DNA of 64,000 nucleotides from Nocardioides jiangsuensis (GCF_019679455.1 NZ_JAIEZQ010000002.1:930001-994000), one strand, 5' to 3'; positions 39,004-48,234 are shown, numbered from the stretch's first letter. Program-made: numbers and translations. The notes: generated from the letters alone by a model not told the origin.

Positions 39004-39819
39004 ATGGCGAACATTTCCGCCGCAGACGTCAAGCGGCTCCGCGACCTCACCAGCGCGGGCATGATGGACAGCAAGAAGGCGCTCGAGGAGGCCGACGGCG
39101 ACTTCGACAAGGCCGTCGAGATCCTGCGCGTCAAGGGTTCGGCCAAGGCCGCGAAGCGGGGCGCCGAGCGCTCCGCCACCGCCGGTCTGGTCGCGACCTC
39201 GGGCACCGCCCTGGTCGAGCTGAACTCCGAGACCGACTTCGTCGCCAAGAGCGACGAGTTCGTCGCGGTCGCCCAGCAGATCGCCGACGTGGCCGACGCG
39301 GCCAAGCCGGCCGACGCCGAGGCGCTCAAGGCCGTCCAGCTCGGTGACTCCACCGTCGGCGAGACCGTCGAGGCGCTCGCGGTCAAGATCGGCGAGAAGA
39401 TCGAGCTCGGCCGGGTGGCCGTGTTCCAGGGCAGCACCGTCTCCTACATGCACCGTCGCGCGTCGGACCTGCCGCCGACGGTGGGCGTGCTCGTCGAGTA
39501 CGAGGGTGCCAACGAGGACGCCGCCCGCGCCGCCGCGATGCAGGTCGCCGCGATGCGCCCGCAGTTCGTCTCCCGTGACGAGGTCCCCCAGGACGTCGTC
39601 GCCAAGGAGCGCGAGATCGCCGAGGCTACCGCCCGCGAGGAGGGCAAGCCCGAGCAGGCGCTGCCCAAGATCGTCGAGGGTCGCGTCAACGGGTTCTTCA
39701 AGGACGTCGCCCTGCTCGACCAGCCGTCGGTGCAGGACAGCAAGAAGAACGTGAAGGCCGTCCTGGACGAGGCGGGCGTGACCGTCAAGCGGTTCGCCCG
39801 CTTCGAGGTCGGAGCCTGA
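39004..39819 (+). CDS. tsf: Elongation factor Ts
   Basis: EF-Ts recycles EF-Tu by exchanging GDP. 271 residues. Signature segments: [19 protein letters not shown] (first signature [16 protein letters not shown]), [16 protein letters not shown] (TDFVAKNxxF contact), and two core subdomains. The ATG at 39004 follows CGAGACTC; ribosome-site strength is modest (GAGGGAATCG). It follows rpsB with a strong hairpin between, and precedes another large hairpin before pyrH. Confidence 0.96.
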   Translation: MANISAADVKRLRDLTSAGMMDSKKALEEADGDFDKAVEILRVKGSAKAAKRGAERSATAGLVATSGTALVELNSETDFVAKSDEFVAVAQQIADVADAAKPADAEALKAVQLGDSTVGETVEALAVKIGEKIELGRVAVFQGSTVSYMHRRASDLPPTVGVLVEYEGANEDAARAAAMQVAAMRPQFVSRDEVPQDVVAKEREIAEATAREEGKPEQALPKIVEGRVNGFFKDVALLDQPSVQDSKKNVKAVLDEAGVTVKRFARFEVGA

Positions 39820-39824
39820 TCAAC

Positions 39825-39830
39825 TAGGGT
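39825..39830 (+). promoter_or_regulatory. -10 box upstream of pyrH
   Basis: TAGGGT lies about 115 bases before pyrH and just before the large hairpin, so a pyrH transcript would begin with that hairpin. Confidence 0.4.
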
Positions 39831-39843
39831 TCAACCCGAAGGC

Positions 39844-39911
39844 GACAGACGTGAGGAGGCCGGTCCGTGGAGCGCAGCACAGCATCCGCCGGACCGGCCT
39901 TCTCGTCTGTC
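39844..39911 (+). terminator. Large hairpin between tsf and pyrH
   Basis: GACAGACG (39844-39851) pairs with CGTCTGTC (39904-39911), and AGGCCGGTCCG (39857-39867) with CGGACCGGCCT (39890-39900), separated by a small internal loop. It may end the rpsB-tsf mRNA or attenuate pyrH. Confidence 0.65.
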
Positions 39912-39944
39912 CCGGCTCATGACACCACGGCGCGAAGGAACACA

Positions 39945-40661
39945 GTGACGGCGTACAAGCGGGTTCTGCTCAAGCTCTCCGGCGAGGTATTCGGTGGGGG
40001 GAAGGTCGGTCTCGACCTCGACGTCATCAACTCGATCGCGCGCGAGGTCGCCGAGGTGGTCCGCGGTGGCGTCCAGGTCGCGATCGTGGTCGGCGGCGGC
40101 AACTTCTTCCGCGGCGCCGAGCTCCAGCAGCGCGGCATGGAGCGGGCCCGCGCCGACTACATGGGCATGCTCGGCACGGTGATGAACTGCCTCGCGCTGC
40201 AGGACTTCCTCGAGAAGCAAGGCGTCGAGACCCGCGTGCAGACCGCGATCACCATGGGCCAGGTCGCCGAGCCCTACATCCCGCGCCGCGCGATCCGTCA
40301 CCTCGAGAAGGGCCGGGTCGTGATCTTCGGCGCCGGCGCCGGGATGCCGTACTTCTCCACCGACACCGTCGCCGCCCAGCGCGCCCTCGAGATCGGCGCC
40401 GAGGTGATCCTCATGGGCAAGCAGGGCACCGACGGCGTGTACGACGCCGACCCGAACGTCCACGCCGACGCGGTGAAGTTCGACGCCCTCAGCTACGACG
40501 AGTTCCTTGCCCGCGGCCTCAAGGTCGCCGACGCCACGTCGGTCAGCCTCAGCCGCGACAACGACCTCAGCATGATCGTGTTCAACCTCTCCGAGGAGGG
40601 CAACATCGCCCGAGTCGTCCAGGGTGAGAAGATCGGTACGACGGTCTCGCGCACCGTCTGA
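39945..40661 (+). CDS. pyrH: UMP kinase
   Basis: PyrH phosphorylates UMP to UDP, a hexameric enzyme controlled by GTP and UTP. 238 residues: [71 protein letters not shown]. The start is the GTG at 39945 ([14 protein letters not shown]) after GAAGGAACACA; in-frame codons further up form part of the hairpin and are not coding. frr follows in the same operon. Confidence 0.96.
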   Translation: MTAYKRVLLKLSGEVFGGGKVGLDLDVINSIAREVAEVVRGGVQVAIVVGGGNFFRGAELQQRGMERARADYMGMLGTVMNCLALQDFLEKQGVETRVQTAITMGQVAEPYIPRRAIRHLEKGRVVIFGAGAGMPYFSTDTVAAQRALEIGAEVILMGKQGTDGVYDADPNVHADAVKFDALSYDEFLARGLKVADATSVSLSRDNDLSMIVFNLSEEGNIARVVQGEKIGTTVSRTV

Positions 40662-40742
40662 CATCTCCACCAGCAGCACCCCCCCGCACACCGCGGCCCA
40701 GGCCGCACCCGCCCGAGCCCGACCATCGACCAAGGAGCAGCC

Positions 40743-41300
40743 GTGATCAACGAGACCCTCAACGAGGCCAGCCAGAAGATGGACAAGGCCGTCGAGGTCA
40801 CCCGTGAGGACTTCGCGGCCATTCGCACCGGGCGGGCGCACCCCTCGATGTTCCAGAAGATCACCGCCGACTACTACGGCACGCCCACCCCGCTGCAGCA
40901 GCTCGCGTCCTTCACCGTGCCCGAGGCGCGGGTCGTCATCGTGGCGCCGTACGACATGGGCGCGATGGCCGCGATCGAGAAGGCCATCCGTGACTCCGAC
41001 CTCGGCGTGAACCCCACCAACGACGGCAAGACCCTTCGGGTCGTGCTCCCCGAGCTCACCGAGGAGCGCCGCAAGGAGTACATCAAGATGGCCAAGGGGA
41101 AGGCCGAGGACGGCAAGATCTCGATCCGCAACATCCGCCGCCACGCCAAGCAGGCCCTCGACAAGCTCGAGAAGGACGGCGAGGTCGGCAAGGACGACGT
41201 GACCGGCGCCGAGAAGCGCCTCGACGGGCTCACCAAGAAGCACACCGACGCCATCGACGAGCTGCTCAAGCACAAGGAGTCCGAGCTGCTCGAGGTCTGA
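40743..41300 (+). CDS. frr: Ribosome recycling factor
   Basis: With EF-G, RRF splits the post-termination ribosome. 185 residues, the usual length. MINETLNEASQKMDKAVEV, REDFAAIRTGRAHPSMFQKI, VNPTNDGKTLRVVLPELTEE and the C-terminal DAIDELLKHKESELLEV are diagnostic. The GTG start at 40743 follows CAAGGAGCAGCC. cdsA starts 16 bases after the stop. Confidence 0.97.
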   Translation: MINETLNEASQKMDKAVEVTREDFAAIRTGRAHPSMFQKITADYYGTPTPLQQLASFTVPEARVVIVAPYDMGAMAAIEKAIRDSDLGVNPTNDGKTLRVVLPELTEERRKEYIKMAKGKAEDGKISIRNIRRHAKQALDKLEKDGEVGKDDVTGAEKRLDGLTKKHTDAIDELLKHKESELLEV

Positions 41301-41316
41301 GCGGCCCGGAACTTCG

Positions 41317-42180
41317 ATGACGTCAGAGGAGAACCCGCCGGGCGCGCCTGCCCCGGTGGTGAAGGCGGTCGGCCGCGCCGGCCGGAACCTGCCGGCGGCG
41401 ATCGCGTCGGGGGTGGTGCTGCTGGCCCTGATCGCCGGCTCGCTGTACTTCTGGAAGCCGGCGTTCGTCGCCCTGGTCACCGCGGCGATCCTGCTCGGTG
41501 TCTGGGAGCTCAAGGACGCCTTCCGCGCCAGGGGCATCCTGCTGCCCTACGAGCCGCTGCTCGCCGGGGCGGTGGTGATGCTGGTCGGCGCCTACGTCAG
41601 CGGCACGCCCGCGCTGGTCACGGCGCTGGCGGTGACCTCGCTGGTGATGATGCTGTGGCGGCTGCGCGGCGGGGTCGACGGCTTCGTCCGCGACGCCACC
41701 GCGGGTGTGTTCACCGCGGTGTACGTGCCGTTCCTGGCCGGCTTCGTGATGCTGCTGCTCAAGCCCGACGACGGCGCGCTGCGGGTGGTCACCTTCATCC
41801 TGGTCACCATCGCCTCCGACATCGGCGGCTACGCCGTGGGCGTCATCGCCGGGAAGCACCCGATGGCCCCGGTGATCTCGCCCAAGAAGTCCTGGGAGGG
41901 GTTCGCCGGCTCCACCGTCTTCTGCGTCGGCGCCGGCTGGGCCACGGTGGTCTACTTTCTCGACGGGCCCTGGTGGGTCGGCGTGCTGCTCGGGCTGGTC
42001 GTGGTGGTGATGGCCACCCTGGGCGACCTGTGCGAGTCGGTGATCAAGCGCGACATGGGGATCAAGGACATGTCCGCGATCATCCCCGGGCACGGAGGGC
42101 TGATGGACCGGCTGGACTCGCTGTTGGCCACGGTCGCGCCGACCTGGCTGCTGCTGTACTACCTGGTCCCGGTCTCCTGA
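41317..42180 (+). CDS. cdsA: Phosphatidate cytidylyltransferase
   Basis: CdsA makes CDP-diacylglycerol from phosphatidic acid and CTP, the branch point for phospholipids. 287 residues with about eight membrane helices after a short Pro-rich N-terminus. The family signature is intact: SPKKSWEGFAGS and GDLCESVIKRDMGIKDMSAI followed by PGHGGLMDRLDS. It is in the pyrH-frr-cdsA operon; the histidine phosphatase gene follows 24 bases later. Confidence 0.96.
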   Translation: MTSEENPPGAPAPVVKAVGRAGRNLPAAIASGVVLLALIAGSLYFWKPAFVALVTAAILLGVWELKDAFRARGILLPYEPLLAGAVVMLVGAYVSGTPALVTALAVTSLVMMLWRLRGGVDGFVRDATAGVFTAVYVPFLAGFVMLLLKPDDGALRVVTFILVTIASDIGGYAVGVIAGKHPMAPVISPKKSWEGFAGSTVFCVGAGWATVVYFLDGPWWVGVLLGLVVVVMATLGDLCESVIKRDMGIKDMSAIIPGHGGLMDRLDSLLATVAPTWLLLYYLVPVS

Positions 42181-42204
42181 CGTGAGAGGTCGCGCCGCCC
42201 GCGG

Positions 42205-42741
42205 GTGCCCGGCCCCGTGACGCTGTACCTGGTGCGGCACGGCCGGTCCACGATGGACCGCGGCACCGCTCCGCACACGTGGGGCCTCGATCCGGCCGGC
42301 TACCCCGCGATCGACGAGCTGCGCACCTCGGGACGCCTGCCCGCGGAGGCGTTCTGGTTCACCTCGCCCGAGCCGAAGACCCGGGCCACCGCCCGCCGGC
42401 TGACCGGCCGCGACGTCGAGGTGGTGCACGACCTCCGTGAGCACGAGCGGCACTCGACCGTGTGGCTCGACGACTTCCCCGCTGTGGTCCGCCGGGCCTT
42501 CGACCACCCGGCGCAGCCGGCCCACCCGGGCTGGGAACCGCTGGCCCGCACGCGGGAGCGGGTGGCGGGCGCCGTACGGCGGCTGCTGGAGGAGCACCCG
42601 GGCCGGGACCTGGTCCTGGTCGGCCACGGCACCGCGTGGACGGTGCTCCGGTCCGAGCTGACGGGCGAGCCGCCGGACCTGGACGCCTGGGCGCGGCTGC
42701 GGATGCCCGACGTGTGGGTGCTGGAGCCGCGGGCGGTCTGA
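42205..42741 (+). CDS. Histidine phosphatase superfamily protein
   Basis: 178 residues of the phosphoglycerate-mutase-like fold. Catalytic LVRHGRST at the N-terminus (phospho-His), the second Arg and Glu in SPEPKTRATARRL, and the second His in VLVGHGTAWTVLRSEL. Substrate unknown (small phosphate ester or phosphoprotein). The GTG at 42205 gives VPGPVTLYLVRHG. It is probably a downstream member of the cdsA operon. Confidence 0.88.
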   Translation: MPGPVTLYLVRHGRSTMDRGTAPHTWGLDPAGYPAIDELRTSGRLPAEAFWFTSPEPKTRATARRLTGRDVEVVHDLREHERHSTVWLDDFPAVVRRAFDHPAQPAHPGWEPLARTRERVAGAVRRLLEEHPGRDLVLVGHGTAWTVLRSELTGEPPDLDAWARLRMPDVWVLEPRAV

Positions 42742-42783
42742 TCGGCCGGCCGCCACGATTCGGTGTCCCGTCGCGGGGGATGG

Positions 42784-42789
42784 GACACT
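42784..42789 (+). promoter_or_regulatory. -10 box of rlmN
   Basis: GACACT lies 9 bases before the ATG at 42799. Confidence 0.35.
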
Positions 42790-42798
42790 GGTGGGGTT

Positions 42799-43929
42799 AT
42801 GCCCGATGAACCCATCAAGACCCTTCCCCTCGTCTTCGACGAACCGCGCGGCCGCAAGAAGCCGCCGCGGCACCTCGCCGACCTCAGCGCGGCCGAGCGC
42901 AAGGAGCTCGTCTCCTCCCTCGGCCTGCCCGGCTTCCGCGCCAAGCAGCTCTCCACGCACTACTTCTCGCGCCTGGTCGACGACCCCGAGCAGATGACCG
43001 ACCTGCCGGCGGCCGACCGCGCCACCATGGTCGAGTCGCTGCTGCCGCACCTGATGACCCCGCTGCGGACGATGGAGGCCGACAAGGGCACCACCCGCAA
43101 GACGCTGTGGAAGCTCTTCGACGGGGCACTGGTCGAGTCGGTGCTGATGCGCTATCCCGACCGCGCCACGATGTGCGTCTCCTCGCAGGCCGGCTGCGGC
43201 ATGGCCTGCCCGTTCTGCGCCACCGGCCAGGGCGGCCTCCAGCGCAACATGTCCACCGGCGAGATCGTCGAGCAGGTCGTCGCGGGCGCCCGGTCCCTCG
43301 CGCGCGGCGAGGTCCCCGGCGGCCCGGGCCGGGTGTCCAACGTGGTGTTCATGGGCATGGGCGAGCCGATGGCCAACTACAAGGCCGTGATGGGCGCCGT
43401 ACGACGGATGACCGACCCGGCACCCGACGGCCTCGGCATGTCCGCCCGCGGGATCACCGTGTCCACGGTCGGGCTGGTGCCGCGCATCAACCAGCTCGCC
43501 GGTGAGGGGATCCCGGTCACACTGGCCCTCTCGCTGCACGCCCCGGACGACGAGCTGCGCAACGAGCTGGTCCCGATCAACACCCGCTGGAGCGTCCACG
43601 AGGCCGTCGAGGCCGCCTGGAACTACGCCAAGGTCACCAAGCGCCGGGTCTCCATCGAGTACGCCATGATGCGCGACATCAACGACCAGGCCTGGCGGGC
43701 GGACCTGCTCGGGGACGTGCTCACGTCGTACGGCGACTGGGGCTGGGTGCACGTGAACCTGATCCCGCTGAACCCGACCCCGGGGTCGAAGTGGACCGCG
43801 TCGCGGCGGGAGGACGAGCGGGAGTTCGTGCGTCGGCTCGAGGCCAAGGGCGTCCCGACCACGGTCCGCGACACCCGCGGCTCGGAGATCGACGGCGCCT
43901 GCGGCCAGCTCGCCGCGGTCGACGCCTGA
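42799..43929 (+). CDS. rlmN: Dual-specificity 23S rRNA/tRNA (adenine C2)-methyltransferase RlmN
   Basis: A radical-SAM enzyme that methylates C2 of A2503 in 23S rRNA and A37 of some tRNAs. 376 residues. The 4Fe-4S motif is Cys133-x3-Cys137-x2-Cys140 ([14 protein letters not shown]), and the methyl-carrier cysteine is in the C-terminal [23 protein letters not shown] and [15 protein letters not shown] are typical. The ATG at 42799 is preferred over one 12 codons upstream because it is close behind a GACACT box and gives the usual N-terminus. Confidence 0.96.
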   Translation: MPDEPIKTLPLVFDEPRGRKKPPRHLADLSAAERKELVSSLGLPGFRAKQLSTHYFSRLVDDPEQMTDLPAADRATMVESLLPHLMTPLRTMEADKGTTRKTLWKLFDGALVESVLMRYPDRATMCVSSQAGCGMACPFCATGQGGLQRNMSTGEIVEQVVAGARSLARGEVPGGPGRVSNVVFMGMGEPMANYKAVMGAVRRMTDPAPDGLGMSARGITVSTVGLVPRINQLAGEGIPVTLALSLHAPDDELRNELVPINTRWSVHEAVEAAWNYAKVTKRRVSIEYAMMRDINDQAWRADLLGDVLTSYGDWGWVHVNLIPLNPTPGSKWTASRREDEREFVRRLEAKGVPTTVRDTRGSEIDGACGQLAAVDA

Positions 43930-43988
43930 GCCCCGGACCACCGGAGTCCTGACGCCCTGCGGACCGGCGCACGGCGCAGGCCGGCCGG

Positions 43989-45080
43989 TCACCTGCTGAG
44001 CAGCGCGGGCACCTCGTCGAGGTCGTCGACGAGGTGGACCACCTTCTCCATGGCGCGTCCGTCCGCGAGGCTGCGCAGCAGCGGCCACGCGGGGACCTCC
44101 TCGGTCCAGTAGTCGCGGCCCACGAGCACCATCGGCGCCAGGCTCGACGCGTCGGCGTAGTAGTTCTCGCAGGCGTCCTGGAAGATCTCCTGCACCGTGC
44201 CGCCGGCGCCTGGCAGGAACACGATGCCCCCGGTGCACAGGTGCAGCAGGATGTCCTCGCGGATCGCGTTCTTGAAGTACTTCGCGACGTCGGTCGCGAA
44301 CGGGTTCGGCGGCTCGTGGCCGTAGTGCCAGGTCGGGATCCCCAGCGAGGTCCCGCCGTCGGGCCACCGGTCGAGCACGGTGAACGCCGCGCGAGCCCAC
44401 TCGGTGACCGACGGGCGGAACCCCGGCGCCGTAGCCAGGACCTCCAGCGCCTCCGCCAGGCAGGCCCGTCCGTACGGCGCCAGGTAGGCGCCGAGGTTCG
44501 CCGCCTCCATCGCACCCGGGCCGCCGCCGGTGGTCACCAGCAGGCCCGTCCCGGCCAGCGCGGACCCGAGCCGGGCCGCGTCGGCGTACCCCGCCGACCC
44601 GCGGGGCAGGGCGTGCCCGCCCATCACCCCGACCAGGTCGCGGCCCGCCACCAGGTCGCGCAGGGCGTTGTCGATCGCGTGGTCGTGCAACGCCTGGGCC
44701 AGCGTCACGTCGAGGGTGGGCTGCTGCTGCGACCAGGCGTAGACCCGGGCGTCCCGGGTGGCGTCGTACGACGTCGCGAGCCCGTCGTACAGCTCCCGTG
44801 GCCCGTAGAGCGAGGCCCGGTACGCGTCGAACGGGACGTCCGGGACCCGCGGGAAGACCAGCGCGCCGCGGGCCCGCAGGCTCTGCTCGTCACCCTCGGT
44901 GAACGTGCAGCCGAGGAACAGCGCCCCGGCCGCGGGCAGGGCGCGCAGCGCCTCGCCGCGGTCGCGGAGGTCGAGCGACTGGAGGTGCCAGCCCTCCATC
45001 GAGGTGGCACCCGCCGCCACCCGTCGGTCGAACTCCTCCAGCGTCTCCACCTCGACGACCCGCCCGCGCTCGCTTCTCAC
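43989..45080 (-). CDS. LOG-family Rossmann-fold nucleotide-binding protein
   Basis: 363 residues. The C-terminal half is a LOG (LONELY GUY)-like lysine-decarboxylase fold: GLLVTTGGGPGAMEAANLGA and FLPGAGGTVQEIFQD (variant of PGGxGTxxE), the phosphoribohydrolase signature of cytokinin-activating and nucleotide-hydrolysing enzymes. An N-terminal ~100-residue extension precedes it. Substrate unknown. The GTG at 45080 has a TAGGTT box 6 bases upstream (45087-45092), so it is probably leaderless. It lies downstream of the RIO-type kinase on the same strand, 27 bases apart. Confidence 0.85.
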   Translation of the reverse strand: MRSERGRVVEVETLEEFDRRVAAGATSMEGWHLQSLDLRDRGEALRALPAAGALFLGCTFTEGDEQSLRARGALVFPRVPDVPFDAYRASLYGPRELYDGLATSYDATRDARVYAWSQQQPTLDVTLAQALHDHAIDNALRDLVAGRDLVGVMGGHALPRGSAGYADAARLGSALAGTGLLVTTGGGPGAMEAANLGAYLAPYGRACLAEALEVLATAPGFRPSVTEWARAAFTVLDRWPDGGTSLGIPTWHYGHEPPNPFATDVAKYFKNAIREDILLHLCTGGIVFLPGAGGTVQEIFQDACENYYADASSLAPMVLVGRDYWTEEVPAWPLLRSLADGRAMEKVVHLVDDLDEVPALLSR

Positions 45081-45086
45081 GGGCCC

Positions 45087-45092
45087 AACCTA
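45087..45092 (-). promoter_or_regulatory. -10 box of the LOG-family gene (leaderless)
   Basis: On the minus strand TAGGTT is 6 bases before the GTG at 45080. Confidence 0.4.
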
Positions 45093-45107
45093 GCCGGGTG
45101 GCCGGAC

Positions 45108-46010
45108 TCAGAAGGCGAGGGCCAGCAGCTCCCCGAACAGCGCGTGCTCGTCGACGTCGAGCCCGCGCGCCTGGAACCAGCGGCACACGTTGTGGCAGTC
45201 CCGCATGAGGAAGTCCATGCCGGTCGGGTTGCCGACCACGTCGACCGCCTGCGGGAGGTCGATGACCACCAGCCGGTCGCCGGCGGCCAGGATGTTGTAC
45301 GGCGACAGGTCCCCGTGCGCGATCCCGTGCCGGGCGAGCTCGCCCATCGCGTCGCGGAGCTGGTCGAAGTACGACACGAGCAGGTCGCCCTTCGGCCGGG
45401 TCTGCGCCAGCCGTGGGGCGGCGGCACCGTCGACGCTGACGAACTCCATCAGGATCTCGGTGCCGTCGATCTGCACCGGGTAGGGGACCGGGACGCCGAC
45501 GGACCAGAAGTGCTTGAGCGACTCCCACTCCGCCCAGGCCCACTGCCCGGAGGCGACGGCCCGGCCGTGGCCGGTCTTCTTCGCCATCGCCCGCGCGTCG
45601 CGGGTGTTACGGGTGCGCCGGCCCTCGGTGTAGGCGGTGCTGCGGTGGAAGGAGCGGTGCTCCTCGCCGCGGTAGCGCTTGGCCGCCATCACCGCCGACG
45701 CGCCAGGCGCGGCCGGGTCGGCCCCGTCGACCGCCCGCTCGACCAGGTAGACGTCGGCCTCCTTGCCGGTCTTGAGGACGCCGAGCTCGGTGTCGATCGC
45801 GGCGCGGTCGGTCACCACCCAGTCGGGTACGGGTTCGGGGCCGCGGCACAGCCGCTCCACGTCCCAGTAGTTGCTCCAGCGCTGACCGTCCTCGCCGGGG
45901 CCGTCGACGGCCCGGAACTCGAAGACGAACGAGGGGTCCTGGTCGGGTGACAGGCGAGGCGTGGTGGCCTCAGCGGAGGGGTGCTCCGGAAAGAAGACGT
46001 CGTGTGACAT
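45108..46010 (-). CDS. RIO-type serine protein kinase
   Basis: 300 residues with a RIO kinase fold: glycine loop LKTGKEADVYLVE, the ATP-binding Lys in VMAAKRYRGEEHRSF, the catalytic loop ARHGIAHGDLSPYNIL and the metal DLP in LVVIDLPQAVDVV. In archaea and eukaryotes RIO kinases mature the small ribosomal subunit; the bacterial targets are unknown. The ATG at 46010 (MSHDVFFPEH) is preferred, with AGGGAG upstream; 24 further codons are open. A short open frame with a much stronger ribosome site overlaps the start. Confidence 0.88.
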   Translation of the reverse strand: MSHDVFFPEHPSAEATTPRLSPDQDPSFVFEFRAVDGPGEDGQRWSNYWDVERLCRGPEPVPDWVVTDRAAIDTELGVLKTGKEADVYLVERAVDGADPAAPGASAVMAAKRYRGEEHRSFHRSTAYTEGRRTRNTRDARAMAKKTGHGRAVASGQWAWAEWESLKHFWSVGVPVPYPVQIDGTEILMEFVSVDGAAAPRLAQTRPKGDLLVSYFDQLRDAMGELARHGIAHGDLSPYNILAAGDRLVVIDLPQAVDVVGNPTGMDFLMRDCHNVCRWFQARGLDVDEHALFGELLALAF

Positions 46011-46077
46011 CGGTGGGGGTACTCCCTGAGTGAGGGGAACGGGGGGCGAAGGACACGCCGAAGACATCGATGCGCAT
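45970..46077 (-). CDS. Possible 35-aa leader ORF overlapping the RIO kinase start
   Basis: ATG at 46077 is preceded at 6 bases by AGAGGAG, the best ribosome site of this locus. It encodes MRIDVFGVSFAPRSPHSGST and ends RRLLSGAPLR at 45970, 41 bases inside the RIO kinase gene in another frame. No family is recognised. It could be a regulatory leader peptide or chance. Confidence 0.35.
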   Translation of the reverse strand: MRIDVFGVSFAPRSPHSGSTPTDVTRRLLSGAPLR

Positions 46078-46159
46078 GTCACGCTCCTCTCTGCTCAGGT
46101 CACCGACCGGTGCGGTGCACGTCCGGCAAGCGTGACGGAGGTACGGCGGGCCGCGCAAC

Positions 46160-46210
46160 GGGTTTTCCGGCGCTGCCCTGCTCCGCCGGCCGCTCGTCGC
46201 CGGAAAACCC
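46160..46210. repeat. 13-bp perfect inverted repeat upstream of prpE
   Basis: GGGTTTTCCGGCG (46160-46172) and CGCCGGAAAACCC (46198-46210), 25 bases apart, lie in the divergent gap between the RIO kinase/leader ORF and prpE. It may be a regulator site or an RNA hairpin in either leader. Confidence 0.6.
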
Positions 46211-46275
46211 CCGCCTGGCTGACACGATGCGGGCAGGAGGTGGCCTGTGCCGGGCGTCTTCACCAAGATGGGCCC

Positions 46276-48174
46276 ATGGCGAACACAGGTGGCTACCGCG
46301 AGGCGTACGACCGCAGCATCACCGACCCCGAGGGGTTCTGGGCAGACCAGGCGAGCCTGGTCACCTGGATCAAGAAGCCGCAGAAGGTGCTCGACGACAG
46401 CACCAAGCCGTTCTACCGCTGGTTCCCCGACGCCACCCTGAACACCTGCTACAACGCGCTCGACCGGCACGTGGTGGCCGGGCACGCCGAGCGGACGGCA
46501 CTGGTCTACGACAGCCCGGTCACCGGCACCCAGCAGCGGTTCAGCTACGCCGAGCTCCTGGAGAGGGTGGCGTCCTTCGCGGGCGCGCTCCGCGCCTTCG
46601 GGGTGGAGAAGGGCGACCGGGTGGTCATCTACATGCCGATGATCCCGGAGGCGGTCGTCGCCATGTTGGCCTGCGCCCGGATCGGGGCGGTGCACTCGGT
46701 GGTGTTCGGCGGCTTCGCCGCGCACGAGCTCGCGGTCCGCATCGACGACGCGCAGCCCAAGGTCGTGGTCTCCGCGTCCTGCGGCATCGAGCCGTCGCGG
46801 GTGGTGGAGTACAAGCCGATGCTCGACAAGGCGCTGGCCATGGCGAGCCACCGGCCGGACGTGTGCGTGGTCAAGCAGCGCCCGCAGGTCGAGGCGGCGA
46901 TGACCGAGGGCCGCGACGTCGACTGGGACGTCGCGATCCGGGCCGGCGCCACCGAGCCGGCGCCGTGCGTCGAGGTCGCCGCGACCGACCCGCTCTACGT
47001 GCTCTACACCTCGGGGACGACCGGCAAGCCGAAGGGCATCGTCCGCGACAACGGCGGTCATGCGGTCGCGATGGCCTGGTCGCTGCCGAACATCTACGAC
47101 GTCCACGCCGGACAGGTCTGGTGGACCGCCTCCGACGTGGGCTGGGTGGTCGGCCACTCCTACATCGTGTACGCGCCGCTGATCAACGGCTCGACCACCG
47201 TGCTCTACGAGGGGAAGCCGGTCGGCACTCCCGACGCCGGGGCGTTCTGGCGGGTGGTCGCCGAGCACGGCGTCGAGGCGCTGTTCACCGCGCCCACGGC
47301 GCTACGCGCGATCAAGAAGGAGGACCCCGACGGAGCGCTGCTGACCGATCACGACATCTCGTCGCTGCGCACGCTGTTCCTGGCGGGGGAGCGGCTCGAC
47401 CCCGACACCTACGCCTGGGCCAGCAAGACCCTCGGGGTGCCGGTGATCGACCACTGGTGGCAGACCGAGACCGGCTGGCCGATCGCCTCCAACCTGCGCG
47501 GCCTGGAGCCGATGCCGGTCAAGCCGGGCTCGCCGACCGTCCCGGTGCCGGGGTACGACGTCGTGGTCCTGGACGAGAAGGGGGAGCCGGTCCCGGCCGG
47601 CACCGAGGGGGCGATCTGCCTGCGGCTGCCCCTGCCGCCGGGCACCCTGCCGACGCTGTGGGGCGACGACGACCGCTTCGTCTCGTCGTACCTGTCCGCC
47701 TTCGACGGCTACTACCTCTCCGGGGACGGCGGGTACGTCGACGAGGACGGCTACCTCTACGTGATGGGCCGCACCGACGACGTCATCAACGTCGCTGGCC
47801 ACCGGCTCTCCACCGGGTCGATGGAGGCGGTCATCGCGCAGCACCCGGCGGTCGCGGAGTGCGCCGTGATCGGTGCCGCCGACCCCATGAAGGGCCAGCT
47901 GCCGCGCGGGTTCGTGGTGCTGAAGGCCGGGGTGACCGCGGACCCCGAGGACATCCGGCGCGAGCTGGTGTCGCTGGTGCGCGAGGAGATCGGTGCGGTG
48001 GCGGCGTTCAGGGACGTGACCGTGGTGGGCGGCTTGCCCAAGACCCGGTCGGGGAAGATCCTGCGCAAGACGATGCGCGAGATCGCCGACGGCAAGGACG
48101 CGGTGGTCCCCTCGACGATCGAGGACGAGGGCGTGCTCGACTCGCTCCGCCCCGCCCTGCGCAAGGAGCAGTAG
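46276..48174 (+). CDS. prpE: Propionate-CoA ligase (acetyl-CoA synthetase family)
   Basis: 632 residues of the AMP-forming acyl-CoA synthetases. It activates propionate (or acetate) to the CoA thioester. Motifs: YTSGTTGKPKGIVRDNGGH (P-loop), WWQTETGWPIASN, GRTDDVINVAGHRLSTGSME and the C-terminal KTRSGKILRKTMR whose Lys is the usual acetylation switch. HRLSTG and WWQTETGWPI favour PrpE over AcsA. The ATG at 46276 follows GGCCC; the ribosome site is weak. A terminator separates it from the convergent ybdD-cstA. Confidence 0.88.
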   Translation: MANTGGYREAYDRSITDPEGFWADQASLVTWIKKPQKVLDDSTKPFYRWFPDATLNTCYNALDRHVVAGHAERTALVYDSPVTGTQQRFSYAELLERVASFAGALRAFGVEKGDRVVIYMPMIPEAVVAMLACARIGAVHSVVFGGFAAHELAVRIDDAQPKVVVSASCGIEPSRVVEYKPMLDKALAMASHRPDVCVVKQRPQVEAAMTEGRDVDWDVAIRAGATEPAPCVEVAATDPLYVLYTSGTTGKPKGIVRDNGGHAVAMAWSLPNIYDVHAGQVWWTASDVGWVVGHSYIVYAPLINGSTTVLYEGKPVGTPDAGAFWRVVAEHGVEALFTAPTALRAIKKEDPDGALLTDHDISSLRTLFLAGERLDPDTYAWASKTLGVPVIDHWWQTETGWPIASNLRGLEPMPVKPGSPTVPVPGYDVVVLDEKGEPVPAGTEGAICLRLPLPPGTLPTLWGDDDRFVSSYLSAFDGYYLSGDGGYVDEDGYLYVMGRTDDVINVAGHRLSTGSMEAVIAQHPAVAECAVIGAADPMKGQLPRGFVVLKAGVTADPEDIRRELVSLVREEIGAVAAFRDVTVVGGLPKTRSGKILRKTMREIADGKDAVVPSTIEDEGVLDSLRPALRKEQ

Positions 48175-48183
48175 TGACGACGA

Positions 48184-48212
48184 CACCCGGACGGCGGGAT
48201 GCCGTCCGGGTG
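48184..48212. terminator. Bidirectional terminator between prpE and ybdD
   Basis: CACCCGGACGGC (48184-48195), loop GGGAT, GCCGTCCGGGTG (48201-48212): 12 perfect pairs between convergent genes. Confidence 0.8.
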
Positions 48213-48234
48213 CCGGTCGAGTGCGTCGAGAGCG

